Positions 1 through 8,075 of a DNA stretch of 34,216 nt are shown in pieces. A program made the translations under genes and the position numbers. The stretch's first letter is position 1. The number at the start of each line of letters is the position of its first letter. Below the pieces are notes generated by a model. The model saw only the letters and a program-made list of their open reading frames with translations, was not told the DNA's origin and made no database searches. Source of the DNA: Methylobacterium gnaphalii (GTDB lineage Bacteria > Pseudomonadota > Alphaproteobacteria > Rhizobiales > Beijerinckiaceae); the NCBI RefSeq assembly GCF_007992215.1, contig NZ_BJZV01000030.1, positions 1 to 34,216 on the forward strand, given 5' to 3'.

Positions 1-50
1 ATTCCGGCCTGTCGGCTTTTGGTCGAGAGGTCGTAAGAGCGGACAAAATT

Positions 51-713
51 CTAGGGCTCACTCATAGGTAGTTCCTCGGACGCCGATACAAGCCCAGCCC
101 CGATCGCGATCCAGACAAGATGCGCATCGGTGCGGGCCCCGAGCGTGGCGCGGATCACCGACAGGTTGTTGTGCACCGTCTTGAGGCTCAGACACAGCGC
201 CTCGGCTATGGTCTGGGCGGTCATCCCGCTGACGGTCAGGTTCAGAATTTCGAGTTCCCGAGGGCTGAGGTCATCAAGCGCCGTGCGCCCCCCGGCTACC
301 TCATCCTGGGCGATCGTGCGTGCGATGTCGGTGCTCATCGCCTGCTCGCCGCGGAGCACCGCGGCGACCGCCGCCAGCAGCTCACGGGGTGGGCTCGCCT
401 TGCTGACATACCCGCTCGCCCCCGCGGCGAAGGCTTGGCGCGCGATCACCGCCCCGGTGCGCATGCTAAACACGACGATGCGGGCGGCCCTGTCCCACTG
501 GCGGATGTGACGGAGGACTTCAATGCCGCTTGGGCCGGGCAGTGACAGGTCGAGAATCACGAGATCGGGCTCGTGAGCCTTGTATTGGTAATAAGCCGCC
601 GCAGCGCTTTCGGCTTCCGCGATCACGACCAAGCCTGGCTGTCGCTCGATCAGGCGGCGATAGCCTTCCCGCACGACAGGATGGTCATCGACAAGAAGGA
701 TGGACGAGGCCAT
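51..713 (-). CDS. NarL/FixJ-family response regulator
   Basis: A 220-residue DNA-binding response regulator of the LuxR/NarL type. The receiver domain (about residues 3-120) has the acidic pair in LLVDDH, the phospho-acceptor Asp55 in LVILDLSLPG and the conserved Lys105 in GYVSKA. A LuxR-type helix-turn-helix follows at about 147-210 (LSPRELEILNL, then KTVHNNLSVIRATLGA). The start lies 9 nt downstream of the stop of the neighbouring kinase gene on the same strand, so the two form a kinase-regulator operon and this is almost certainly the kinase's partner. Upon phosphorylation it should bind promoter DNA. The target is unknown; the divergent metallo-hydrolase gene is an obvious candidate by position only. 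Confidence 0.95.
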   Translation of the reverse strand: MASSILLVDDHPVVREGYRRLIERQPGLVVIAEAESAAAAYYQYKAHEPDLVILDLSLPGPSGIEVLRHIRQWDRAARIVVFSMRTGAVIARQAFAAGASGYVSKASPPRELLAAVAAVLRGEQAMSTDIARTIAQDEVAGGRTALDDLSPRELEILNLTVSGMTAQTIAEALCLSLKTVHNNLSVIRATLGARTDAHLVWIAIGAGLVSASEELPMSEP

Positions 714-722
714 GAGGCGATC

Positions 723-2066
723 TCAGTCGTCGACGGTTGGCACGGATGCGGAAGCACGGATACCGGCGCCAGTGCTGATGAGCGTGAAGCTCCCGCCGAG
801 GGCGGCCAGCCGCGCTCGGATGCCGACGAGCCCACGACCCGTATGGGACGCGGCTTGAGACACATCGCCACCGCCGTCATCGTCCAGCGTGAGCGTCACT
901 GTTCGTGACCCGGCCTCCGACCGATCGAGCCGCAAGAAGATCCGGCTCGGCCTGCCGTGGCGCAAGGCGTTTGTCAGGAGTTCCTGCGCAATCCGGTAGA
1001 GGCTCGCTGCCACGGTCCCGGGCATATCGGTAAGATTGCCCGTCACATCGAGATGTAGGGCCGGGCCGGACCTGAGTTGCCCTCGCCAATCGGCAACGAG
1101 GCTACGCAGTGCTTCCTCCAATCCGGCTTCGGCGAGATCGGGCAGTTCGAGGCGGGCCAGTGCTCCCCGCAAGCTCTCCCGCATCGTGGCGATCAGCGCC
1201 TCGATGCCCTGGGCGTCCTCACGAAGATCCTCGCGCTCCGGGGGCGCAGCACCTTCGATCGCGGCAGCACGCGCTCCAACGGCCGCTAGGCACTGGCCGA
1301 AGGCGTCGTGCAGGTCGCGCGCGAGCGCCTGACGCTCCTCTTCCTGAGCCGTGACAAGCCTCTGCATCAGGCCAGCGCGCTCGGCTTCGGTATGCGCGAG
1401 CCGGTCTGCGAGAGCGTTGCAAGCGCGGGCGATCCGGTCGAACTCAGTGGCAGCGAAACATGGCAGCAACGGTCGGGTCCCGGCCGCTTTGAGGGTCTCC
1501 AGCTCTTGGACGATCCGGCTTGCCGGTGCGACGAGGCGCATCACGGCGAGCCAGTTGAGAAGCACCGTCGCCGCAGCCAAACCGAGGGCCAGTCCGCCTG
1601 CAAGGCGCGTCCGCCGCCAGAGACGAGCCGCCGATGCCATCGGATCGGGCCATGTCGTGACACTGCCGATTGTGCGCTCGCGATACGCGATCGCTCGAAC
1701 CGTTGGCGTGGCATCGGCTTCCCAGGCAAGCGCCTTTCGGAACCAAGTGGGGGCGGCATCGAGGCCGTCCCAGTCACCGCAGAAGCGGCGGGGCAGTTCC
1801 ACGCCGAGATGAATGTCGGCGCAGATGCCCGGCAGGAGCGTGACGACAGCCGGTGCGGCCTGCGGCACGCTGACGGGCATTGCAGCCGGCCCGGCGCTTC
1901 CGAGGCCTGGCTGACGCGCCAGTTGCGCGGCGATCCGATCCGCCGACATTGCAGCCTCCCAACGGAGGCTCGTATGGGCGTCCCAGGCAGCCCATGCGAT
2001 CGCCCCCGCCAAGCAGAGCACGGCGACCACGAGAAGGCGTAGACCGAGATGCGCGGGCAGGCTCAT
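723..2066 (-). CDS. membrane sensor histidine kinase, HisKA_3 type
   Basis: A 447-residue sensor kinase of the NarX/DegS-like class. Membrane segments are at about residues 10-29 and 155-178, bracketing a periplasmic sensor of about 125 residues. A HAMP-like linker (about 175-228) and a coiled coil lead to the HisKA_3 dimerisation helix with the phospho-acceptor in ARDLHDAFGQ (His253). The C-terminal HATPase domain (about 330-447) shows the N-box (LTNALRHG) and a G1 box (LDDDGGG). It autophosphorylates and passes phosphate to the downstream response regulator, whose start follows 9 nt after the stop. The periplasmic region has two cysteines (in GICADIH and RRFCGDW), which could form a disulfide. 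The stimulus cannot be read from the sequence. Confidence 0.93.
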   Translation of the reverse strand: MSLPAHLGLRLLVVAVLCLAGAIAWAAWDAHTSLRWEAAMSADRIAAQLARQPGLGSAGPAAMPVSVPQAAPAVVTLLPGICADIHLGVELPRRFCGDWDGLDAAPTWFRKALAWEADATPTVRAIAYRERTIGSVTTWPDPMASAARLWRRTRLAGGLALGLAAATVLLNWLAVMRLVAPASRIVQELETLKAAGTRPLLPCFAATEFDRIARACNALADRLAHTEAERAGLMQRLVTAQEEERQALARDLHDAFGQCLAAVGARAAAIEGAAPPEREDLREDAQGIEALIATMRESLRGALARLELPDLAEAGLEEALRSLVADWRGQLRSGPALHLDVTGNLTDMPGTVAASLYRIAQELLTNALRHGRPSRIFLRLDRSEAGSRTVTLTLDDDGGGDVSQAASHTGRGLVGIRARLAALGGSFTLISTGAGIRASASVPTVDD

Positions 2067-2241
2067 GGATCAAACGGCTGAGCTCGAAGCGAGGCTGTGA
2101 TTTGGCACTGGGACCGTCGGGATGCGCAAGCCATGGCTCACTCAGACGGGAAGAATGCCCGGGCTTCGGCGGGAGCACTTCCCTGGTTTAATCGCGGCAC
2201 GATCCGGAGGATGGCGCTGTCCCCTCTCCACGGAGCCGGCC

Positions 2242-3153
2242 ATGTCGCTTCTCCTCTCCCGCCGCAACCTGCTGGCCGCCGCCCCTCTGCTCCCGCTCGG
2301 GTTACACCTCCCTGCGTTGGCCGCGCCTCTGAGCGGTCCGTACCGGGTCGGCGCGTTCACGGTGACGCCGTTGCGCGATGGCCTCTTTCCGCTGGAACCG
2401 AGCATGATCCCGGCCGCCGAAAGCCAGGCCGGAGAGACCTTGTTGGAGGGGGCTGGTCTCCCCGCGAAGGGTCCGTCGCCGGAGCCGGTCAACGCGTTCC
2501 TGATCCGCCGCGGGGAGCGGCACTGGCTGCTCGATGCGGGCTGCGGCACTGTACTCGGGCCGGGGTTCAACCGTGTGACCGCGGCATTGGCGGCGGAGGG
2601 CGTGCGGCCGGACCAGGTCGAGACCATCTGGCTGAGCCATCTGCACGCCGACCATGCTGGCGGTCTCCTGACGCCTAACCGCCTCGCACGGTTCGCGAAC
2701 GCAGAACTCGTGCTGCAGGAGCGCGAGGTGACCTACTGGTCGGATGCGGCGGCTAGAGCCTCCGCTCCGGCCGCGTTGAGCCCGATGTTCGATACGGCGC
2801 AGGCGGTGCTGGCGGCCTATCCCGACCGGATCCGGCGCGTCTCCGGCGAAGCGGAACTCGCACCGGGTATCCATGCGCTGCCACTGCCCGGCCATACACC
2901 GGGACATATGGGCGTCCTGATCACCGACGGCTCCGATCGGCTGCTGATTTGGGGCGATATAGTTCACTCGCGGGTCTTGCAGATGCCACACCCGGATTGG
3001 ACGGTGATCTGGGACACCGATCCAGCGGAGGCGATCACGACCCGACGGAGCATCCTCGACCGCGCGGCGGCGGAGAACTTGAGGGTGACCGGGATGCACC
3101 TCGCCACGAGCGGAAGGATCGAGCGCGCTGATGCGGGGTACGCGCTGATCTAG
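2242..3153 (+). CDS. Tat-exported MBL-fold metallo-hydrolase
   Basis: A 303-residue metallo-beta-lactamase-fold hydrolase. I place the start at 2242 because it begins directly with a twin-arginine signal peptide (SRRNLLAAAPLLPLGLHLP, cleavage near ALAA). An upstream in-frame ATG at 2122 would put 40 unlikely residues before the signal. Metal ligands are visible in LSHLHADHAGG (His133, His135, Asp137, His138), in LPGHTPGHMG and in WGDIVHS. The fold usually binds two zinc ions and acts here in the periplasm; the substrate is unknown. The TAG stop (3151-3153) overlaps the IS630 insertion site. Because the target is CTAG, the stop would read the same without the element. The gene is divergent from the two-component operon. 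Confidence 0.9.
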   Translation: MSLLLSRRNLLAAAPLLPLGLHLPALAAPLSGPYRVGAFTVTPLRDGLFPLEPSMIPAAESQAGETLLEGAGLPAKGPSPEPVNAFLIRRGERHWLLDAGCGTVLGPGFNRVTAALAAEGVRPDQVETIWLSHLHADHAGGLLTPNRLARFANAELVLQEREVTYWSDAAARASAPAALSPMFDTAQAVLAAYPDRIRRVSGEAELAPGIHALPLPGHTPGHMGVLITDGSDRLLIWGDIVHSRVLQMPHPDWTVIWDTDPAEAITTRRSILDRAAAENLRVTGMHLATSGRIERADAGYALI

Positions 3154-4298
3154 TGGTTGAGCGCTGACGGTTGAGTCCGTTCGGGGTTTCGGTTTGGGTC
3201 CCGCCCTGCGAGTCTGGCGGGATGCGCAGTGGTATCTCTTTCAAGCTCTCCGCCTCGGATCGCCTTCGGCTGGAGGCCCCGGTCGCGGATCGAAACACTC
3301 CGCAGAAGCACGTCTGGCGCGCCCGTATCGTGCTGCTGAGCGCCGATGGGCTCGGGACGCACGCGATCATGCGTGAGGCGGGCGTATCCAAGACAGTGGT
3401 CTGGCGCTGGCAGGACCGCTTCGCGCAGGAGGGCGTCGACGGGCTCCTGCGGGATAAGACGCGACCAGCGCGCATCCCGCCGCTGGGGCCGGAGGTGGCG
3501 GCGCGCGTGGTGGCTCTGACGCAAGGAGATCCGCCCGGCGAAACCACGCATTGGACGGCCGCCGCCATGAGCAAGGTCGCGGCCATCAGCATCTCGTCGG
3601 CGCAGCGGATCTGGCGCGGGCACGGTCTGCAGCCGCATCGGATCCGGCAGTTCAAGCTCTCCACCGACCCGGCCTTCGCTGCCAAGTTGCGCGACGTCGT
3701 CGGGCTCTACGTCGACCCGCCCGCCCATGCCGTCGTGCTCTCGGTCGATGAGAAGAGCCAGATCCAGGCGCTTGCCCGCACGCAGGCCTCATTGCCGATG
3801 AAGCCGGGTCAGCCGACGACGCGCACTCACGACGACAAGCGCCACGGCACGACGACCCTGTTTGCCGCCCTGGACGTCTTGGAGGGCAAGGTGATCGGCC
3901 GCTGTATGCAGCGCCACCGGCATCAGGAGTTCATCCGCTTCCTCAACGCGGTCGAGGCTGCAGTACCAGCGGGCAAGATCGTCCACGCGATCCTGGACAA
4001 CGATGCCGTCCACAAGCACCCCAAGGTCCGTGCCTGGCTCGACCGCCACCCGCGCTGGACGTGTCCCTTCACGCCGACCTCAGCCTCGTAGCTCAACGCC
4101 GTCGAGGGGTTCTTCGCCAAGCTCGCAAAACGCAGCCTGCGGCGCGGCGTGTTCAAATCGCTGATCGAGGTGCAGGCGGCCATCAAACGCTTCATCGCCG
4201 AGAGCAACGGCGACCCGAAGCCCTTTACCTGGACCGCTGACCCGGATCGCATCATCGAAGCCGCAAAGCGCGGGCATCAAGTGTTAGACTCGCACCAC
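3153..4298 (+). mobile_element. IS630-family insertion sequence, complete, at a CTAG target
   Basis: The element is bounded by TA dinucleotides (3151-3152 and 4299-4300) inside CTAG, the known target and duplication of IS630 elements. The left end begins GTGGTTGAGCGCTGAC. The right end, reverse-complemented, begins GTGGTGCGAGTCTAAC, so the termini form an imperfect inverted repeat. It carries one transposase gene on the plus strand, interrupted by an amber codon. Both ends look intact, so it may still be mobilised by a related transposase in trans. It lies immediately 3' of the metallo-hydrolase gene. Confidence 0.88.
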
Positions 4299-4301
4299 TA
4301 G
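3222..4301 (+). pseudogene. IS630-family transposase, amber stop before the catalytic Glu
   Basis: The transposase reads from ATG 3222 to TAG 4299-4301 (360 codons) except for an in-frame TAG at 4089-4091 (codon 290). The N-terminal half is a helix-turn-helix region (VSKTVVWRWQDRF). The DDE domain has its first Asp in SVDEKSQIQAL and its second in ILDNDAVHKHP. The stop falls just before LNAVEGFF, which carries the third catalytic residue (Glu). Relatives have Trp there (SASWLNAVEGFF), so a single TGG to TAG transition explains the stop. A product ending at codon 289 would lack the catalytic Glu and should be inactive. ILDNDAVHK also has Asp where ILDNYATHK is common in relatives. The last codon overlaps the right target duplication. 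Confidence 0.9.
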
Positions 4302-4470
4302 ATGCGCTGGAGCTCGCGGGCCGCGGGTGTCTGCTTTCGAGGTCCCTTCAACGGATGATCGGCGACCGCATTGGGTCGCAAGCGGCGTGGCCGAACAGGG
4401 TGGTTTTCCGCCGGTCTGCTTACGGTCGGCAAAGCATGGAAGCGGACCTTGTCTTCGTGCGCGCTTTTGA
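4302..4470. other. short intergenic stretch right of the IS630
   Basis: Between the IS630 right end and the TetR stop codon I see no credible open frame, hairpin or RNA gene. Before the insertion this sequence lay directly downstream of the metallo-hydrolase gene. Confidence 0.5.
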
Positions 4471-5046
4471 TCAGTTCGGCAGGAGGCCTGACTCTTGATA
4501 GCTCCTGATTAACGAGTCGAACAGGTTTATGTCCGACCGGCTTCGAGCGATGATCTGAGCTCCGGCCACAGCAGCATAGATGGCACGGGCTCTCGTCTCC
4601 CCGTCCTTCGGCTCAACAAGCTTTGCACCAACTAGCTGCTCGCGTAACCAAGTCGTATTAACGTCGGCAAAAGACTGGACCTCTTTCAGAACCTGCTCCG
4701 GCAACGCGTCATATTCTGTCGCCATGAAGCTGCTGAGGCACATGCGATTGTTGCGTTCCAGAGAGAGGCGAAAAATGCTAGGGTATTGCCGTAGCGCTTC
4801 CATCGGGTTTTGCGCATCGGTTGAAATAGCTTCAAGATCGCGGGCAATGTCTTCCCAATATCGGCGCGCGACTGCCTCGCCGAGGATGGCCTTATTAGCG
4901 AAGTAGTAGTTGATGCTTGCAGCCTTGATGCCAACAGCCTCCGCGAGGTCGCGGAAATTGATGCCGCCGTATCCATAGGCCATCGCTGCTTCCCTCGCGG
5001 CCACGAGGATCGCCTCACGCACATCCCTCTTCAATGTCGCTGCCAT
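4471..5046 (-). CDS. TetR/AcrR-family transcriptional repressor
   Basis: A 191-residue TetR-family regulator. The N-terminal helix-turn-helix (about residues 8-55) contains AMAYGYGGINFRDLAEAVGI followed by the recognition-helix motif KAASINYYFANKAILGEAV. The rest is the helical ligand-binding and dimerisation domain. I chose ATG 5046 rather than the in-frame GTG at 5058 because GGAGG sits about 5 nt upstream of it, and because the GTG would lie inside the operator. It is divergent from the glutathione S-transferase gene. Two near-identical palindromes lie between them, one over its own leader and one over the GST leader. It probably represses both genes until an electrophile or related ligand binds. 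Confidence 0.93.
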   Translation of the reverse strand: MAATLKRDVREAILVAAREAAMAYGYGGINFRDLAEAVGIKAASINYYFANKAILGEAVARRYWEDIARDLEAISTDAQNPMEALRQYPSIFRLSLERNNRMCLSSFMATEYDALPEQVLKEVQSFADVNTTWLREQLVGAKLVEPKDGETRARAIYAAVAGAQIIARSRSDINLFDSLIRSYQESGLLPN

Positions 5047-5057
5047 TTCAACCTCCA

Positions 5058-5077
5058 CCTGTCATATGGCAGACAGG
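5058..5077. promoter_or_regulatory. TetR operator copy 1
   Basis: CCTGTCATATGGCAGACAGG: an inverted repeat with 6-bp arms CCTGTC/GACAGG. It differs from the second copy at one base. It lies 12 nt upstream of the TetR start codon, so a bound repressor would block the regulator's own transcription (autoregulation). Binding itself is inferred. Confidence 0.8.
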
Positions 5078-5112
5078 TGTTGACTGTACAAGGCGCCGGC
5101 CTTAGCTTGCTA

Positions 5113-5132
5113 CCTGTCATATGACAGACAGG
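5113..5132. promoter_or_regulatory. TetR operator copy 2
   Basis: CCTGTCATATGACAGACAGG: the same inverted repeat, here also containing the perfect 12-bp palindrome TGTCATATGACA. It lies 27 nt upstream of the GST start codon. The two copies start exactly 55 bp apart, between the divergent genes, which fits a repressor that controls both directions. Confidence 0.8.
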
Positions 5133-5159
5133 CAAAATTCTTAGGAAAGTGAGACGACG

Positions 5160-5858
5160 ATGTCCGACAAGCTCAAGCTCTTCACCTCACCGTCGGCCTT
5201 CCCCAACCCGCAGCGCCTGCGGATCTTCATGCACGAGAAGGGCATCGGCAATCACTTCGACGAGACGATCTACGACATGTCACCGGCGGGTGAGCAGCGA
5301 GGCTGGAAGCACCTGAAGATGAACGCATGGGGCGAGACCCCGACCCTTGCGCTCGCCGACGGCTCTTACCTCAGTGAGACCTCTGCCATCGCCCGCTACC
5401 TCGACGACGCGTTCGAAGGCCGCAAGATCATGGGGGAGACGGCGCACGAGCGTGGCCTAGATCAGATGTGGGACAACCGGGTCTGGGTCCACATCCTCTA
5501 TCCCATCGTCACCGCATTCCATGTGCTGCATCAGGGTCTGGGCCCGAAGCTCGAGCTGACCAGCAATCCAGCTTGGGGCGAGCACTCCCGCAAGGTGGCA
5601 CTGGCGCATGCCGGCTTGGCCGACCGGCACCTCTCAGACGGCCGTGCGTGGCTGCTGGGAGGCGATCAGCCGACGTTCTCGGACATCACGTTGGCGACGG
5701 CCATCGCGTTCTCCAAGTTCCCGGTGAACGCTACTCCGCTCGATGAGCGCTTCGAGCATCTCGATGCCTTCTGGCAGCGCTGGCAGTCTCGGCCGACCTT
5801 CATCGCTGCCTATGCGGACAGGAGCAGCGGTGTGCCGGAGATCGACAACCGGACGTGA
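5160..5858 (+). CDS. glutathione S-transferase family protein
   Basis: A 232-residue cytosolic GST. The N-terminal thioredoxin-like domain (about residues 4-85) contains KLFTSPSAFPNPQRLRIFMHEKG, the cis-Pro region GETPTLAL and the glutathione-contact motif LSETSAIARYLDD. The C-terminal all-helical domain (about 95-225) has the conserved GGDQPTFSDITLATAI segment. It conjugates or reduces electrophilic substrates with glutathione; the substrate is unknown. ATG 5160 follows a GGAAAGTGAG ribosome-binding region. Divergent TetR control and a downstream tautomerase suggest an inducible response to reactive or aromatic compounds. Confidence 0.94.
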   Translation: MSDKLKLFTSPSAFPNPQRLRIFMHEKGIGNHFDETIYDMSPAGEQRGWKHLKMNAWGETPTLALADGSYLSETSAIARYLDDAFEGRKIMGETAHERGLDQMWDNRVWVHILYPIVTAFHVLHQGLGPKLELTSNPAWGEHSRKVALAHAGLADRHLSDGRAWLLGGDQPTFSDITLATAIAFSKFPVNATPLDERFEHLDAFWQRWQSRPTFIAAYADRSSGVPEIDNRT

Positions 5859-5916
5859 GCGCCCAGCGGTCGGTCCCAGCCCGGGTCCGACCGCAATCCT
5901 GCCCGAGGAGGTCATC

Positions 5917-6292
5917 ATGCCTTTTGCAGGTATCGATTTGATCCAGGGGGAAAAGCCCCGAGTACCGCGCTGCCGTGGCAGACATTGTCTATCGAGGCAT
6001 CGTCGACATCCTCGAAGCGCCTGATGGCGACCGCCTCGTCGTGATCGGCGAGCACAAAGCGGATAACCTTGTATACGATCCGCAATTTCTTGGGTTCAGC
6101 CGGTCGCCAGACTTCATCTTGATCCAGGTGACGAGCACCGTCGGCAACAAGAAGGACACCAAGTTCGCCTTCTATCGTTTCGTTGCCGACGAACTGAAAT
6201 CGACGTTGGAGATCCGACCCGACGACATCATGATCAACATGGTCTTTGTCGACAAGGAGGACTGGTCGTTCGGTGATGGTCAGCCGTGGTAA
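5917..6292 (+). pseudogene. tautomerase-family protein, +1 frameshift in a G5 run
   Basis: A 4-oxalocrotonate tautomerase-superfamily protein of about 124 residues. It begins MPFAGIDLIQG after a strong GAGGAGG site; Pro2 is the family's catalytic base. The frame is lost at the run of five G at 5946-5950. Removing one G joins IDLIQG to KSPEYRAAVADIVYRGIVDI and the rest of the protein, ending at TAA 6290-6292. The distal part reads as ordinary tautomerase sequence (DDIMINMVFVDKEDWSFG). It lies 58 nt after the GST stop and is probably in the same TetR-controlled transcript. A homopolymer sequencing error is a real alternative to true inactivation or slippage. Confidence 0.85.
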
Positions 6293-6426
6293 CGACTCCC
6301 GATACGACCTCAGTCCACAACTGCAGGGCCGCAGATCAATGACCGCTTCGGGGAAGCGCCGACGGTCAACGTAACGACTGGCGTGGGTCGGAAGCGGCTA
6401 CGCTAGTCAGATCGATTTTCTGCCTG

Positions 6427-7305
6427 TTGCTTTGCGAGCATGGTACGAGAAAAGCAGCTTGGATTTTTACCTTGCCAAACCATAGACAGACTGACGATGT
6501 GCGCGCATTCCATGCGAGGCTGATGACAGTCGCCAGCGGTTCTGTCGACCCTCGGCTTGAGCGCGTATTCGGGCTCGTTCCAAGAGAAGCATTCCTGGGA
6601 CCTGGGCCTTGGAAGGTCATGGTCAATAATCGATACGTCGAAACGCCGAGCGATGACCCAATCTTCTTATATCAAAATATTCTTGTGGCGTTGAATGCCG
6701 ATCAAGGCATCAATAATGGCGAGCCGTTTCTCCATGCAGCTTGGATCGGTTTTGCTGCGCCCCAAGGTGGCGAAACCATTGTTCATATCGGCGCGGGAAC
6801 AGGTTACTATACTGCGTTTTTGTCCCTGCTCGTTCTCCCAAACGGCAAAGTCCATGCCTATGAGATTGAGCCAATTCTAGCTCGCCGTGCAACGGAAAAT
6901 CTTAAACATTTTGATGGTGTGACTGTCGTTCATGGCGATGCCACGACACTTGTTCTGCCCGATTGTGACGTGATCTACGTCAATGCTGGTGTTGTTTCGC
7001 CGCCGGGCCGATGGTTGGAGGCGCTGCGACCTGGGGGCAGGATCATCTTCCCTTGGAGACCGTCGAGCTACGTGGGGATCGCGCTGATGTTGACACGAGG
7101 GGCAGACGGTTTTGGAGTTCGGCCTCTGGGGCCGTCATGGTTCATACCCTGCGTTGGTGCTTCGGACCCAGCGGATTGCCTGAAGGCTCCCAGTCCTTGG
7201 CAGGCACGCTCAATCGACGCGGCATGGCTGACAAAGGATCGAGAACCTGATGACACGGCTGTAGCGATATGCCGGGATGTCTGGTTCTCGGCGGCGCCTC
7301 GCTAA
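6427..7305 (+). CDS. PIMT-like SAM-dependent methyltransferase
   Basis: Up to 292 residues, resembling the protein-L-isoaspartate O-methyltransferase fold. The SAM-binding motif I is IVHIGAGTGYYTAFLS, followed by VHAYEIEP (the acidic residue that binds the ribose) and VVHGDATTL. The pre-motif region with NNGEPFLHAAWIG differs from classical Pcm, so the substrate may differ. The start is uncertain. The frame opens with TTG 6427 and the first ATG is 6523, but the segment before it (RQTDDVRAFHARLM) looks like family sequence, so an alternative start codon upstream of 6523 is likely. Base composition is visibly less GC-rich than its neighbours, which may indicate transfer. Confidence 0.78.
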   Translation: MLCEHGTRKAAWIFTLPNHRQTDDVRAFHARLMTVASGSVDPRLERVFGLVPREAFLGPGPWKVMVNNRYVETPSDDPIFLYQNILVALNADQGINNGEPFLHAAWIGFAAPQGGETIVHIGAGTGYYTAFLSLLVLPNGKVHAYEIEPILARRATENLKHFDGVTVVHGDATTLVLPDCDVIYVNAGVVSPPGRWLEALRPGGRIIFPWRPSSYVGIALMLTRGADGFGVRPLGPSWFIPCVGASDPADCLKAPSPWQARSIDAAWLTKDREPDDTAVAICRDVWFSAAPR

Positions 7306-7499
7306 AACCGTACGTCTCGGTTGGGTCGGAAGCAGCCGGTCTTCGTACGTAGCAAGCGTCGGAATTGAGCCACTAGTGGTAAAAACCTGACGGATGGTAC
7401 CTGCCCGAAACGTCCGAGAAGGGTGGGTAGCGCCGGCTCGATAACCGCTAGGCAAACGTCCGGAGTCAAGGCCGCAGCCGACGAAGCAGACTTGGATTA
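7306..7499. other. intergenic region with IS630-like end
   Basis: No gene is visible. The only notable sequence is an IS630-like terminal motif at 7373-7395 (described separately). Confidence 0.5.
7373..7395 (+). repeat. solo IS630-like terminal repeat
   Basis: CTAGTGGT followed by AAAAACCTGACGGAT. From the CTAG, the pattern GTGGT-N6-CTGACGG matches the left end of the IS630 at 3153 with identical spacing, although the intervening bases differ. No transposase follows, so this would be a deletion remnant or a miniature relative. The match is short. Confidence 0.45.
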
Positions 7500-8075
7500 T
7501 TAAGGCCCCGGAGTGCGAGCGACGTTCATCAACCAGCACACCATCACGAAGTAGCCGACCAGCGTTAGCAACTCGACTGTTACTGCTTCACCCCAAGTGC
7601 GCAGAGCAGCGGCATAGGTTTCGTCACTTAGGCGATGCTGGTGGATGAGTTCGCCGGCTATGGCATGCGCCAAGACCAGATCGGCGTGGAGATCGGTCGG
7701 TAGCGGCACACCCCGTTCGACTGCAGCCAAGGCAGCAGGCGGCACGCCCGCAGCTTCTGCCAGCGGCAAATGCATGTCCCATTCGAACACGTTGGACAGC
7801 TCCCGCGACACCACGCAGATCGCCCACTCGCGCAATGCTGCGTCGAGCATCCCGGCATAGCGCAGTGTCTCCCCAACTTTGGCGACCGCTTGAAGCAACG
7901 AGGGGCGGTGCAGCAGCGGCCGGAACGGACCGTAGACCCCTTGGCGGGGGCCGTTGGTCAGTTCATCAGCGGCTGCCTGCTGCTCCGCATCGAATGTGGC
8001 CGGCGGTCCGAGGCGTTCGGAAAGCCCGAACTCCGGAAAGGGCGGCGTTGCGGAGGCGGACCGGTTGGGACGCAT
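7500..8075 (-). CDS. carboxymuconolactone decarboxylase-family protein
   Basis: A 191-residue AhpD-like/CMD-fold protein. The diagnostic central segment is KVGETLRYAGMLDAALREWAICVVSRE followed by NVFEWDMH, where the Glu/His pattern (EW..H) is typical of the 4-carboxymuconolactone decarboxylase family. The CxxC of peroxidase-type AhpD members is absent, so a peroxidase role is unlikely. The family includes ring-cleavage decarboxylases and many proteins of unknown role. The start ATG (8073-8075) overlaps the TGA of the upstream MFS gene as TGATG, indicating translational coupling. It is probably co-regulated with the transporter by the divergent LysR regulator. Confidence 0.85.
   Translation of the reverse strand: MRPNRSASATPPFPEFGLSERLGPPATFDAEQQAAADELTNGPRQGVYGPFRPLLHRPSLLQAVAKVGETLRYAGMLDAALREWAICVVSRELSNVFEWDMHLPLAEAAGVPPAALAAVERGVPLPTDLHADLVLAHAIAGELIHQHRLSDETYAAALRTWGEAVTVELLTLVGYFVMVCWLMNVARTPGP

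Noticed and set aside
5940..5960. programmed frameshift in the tautomerase
   Set aside because: There is no known slippery site with stimulatory structure, and this family is not known to use frameshifting. An extra G is simpler.
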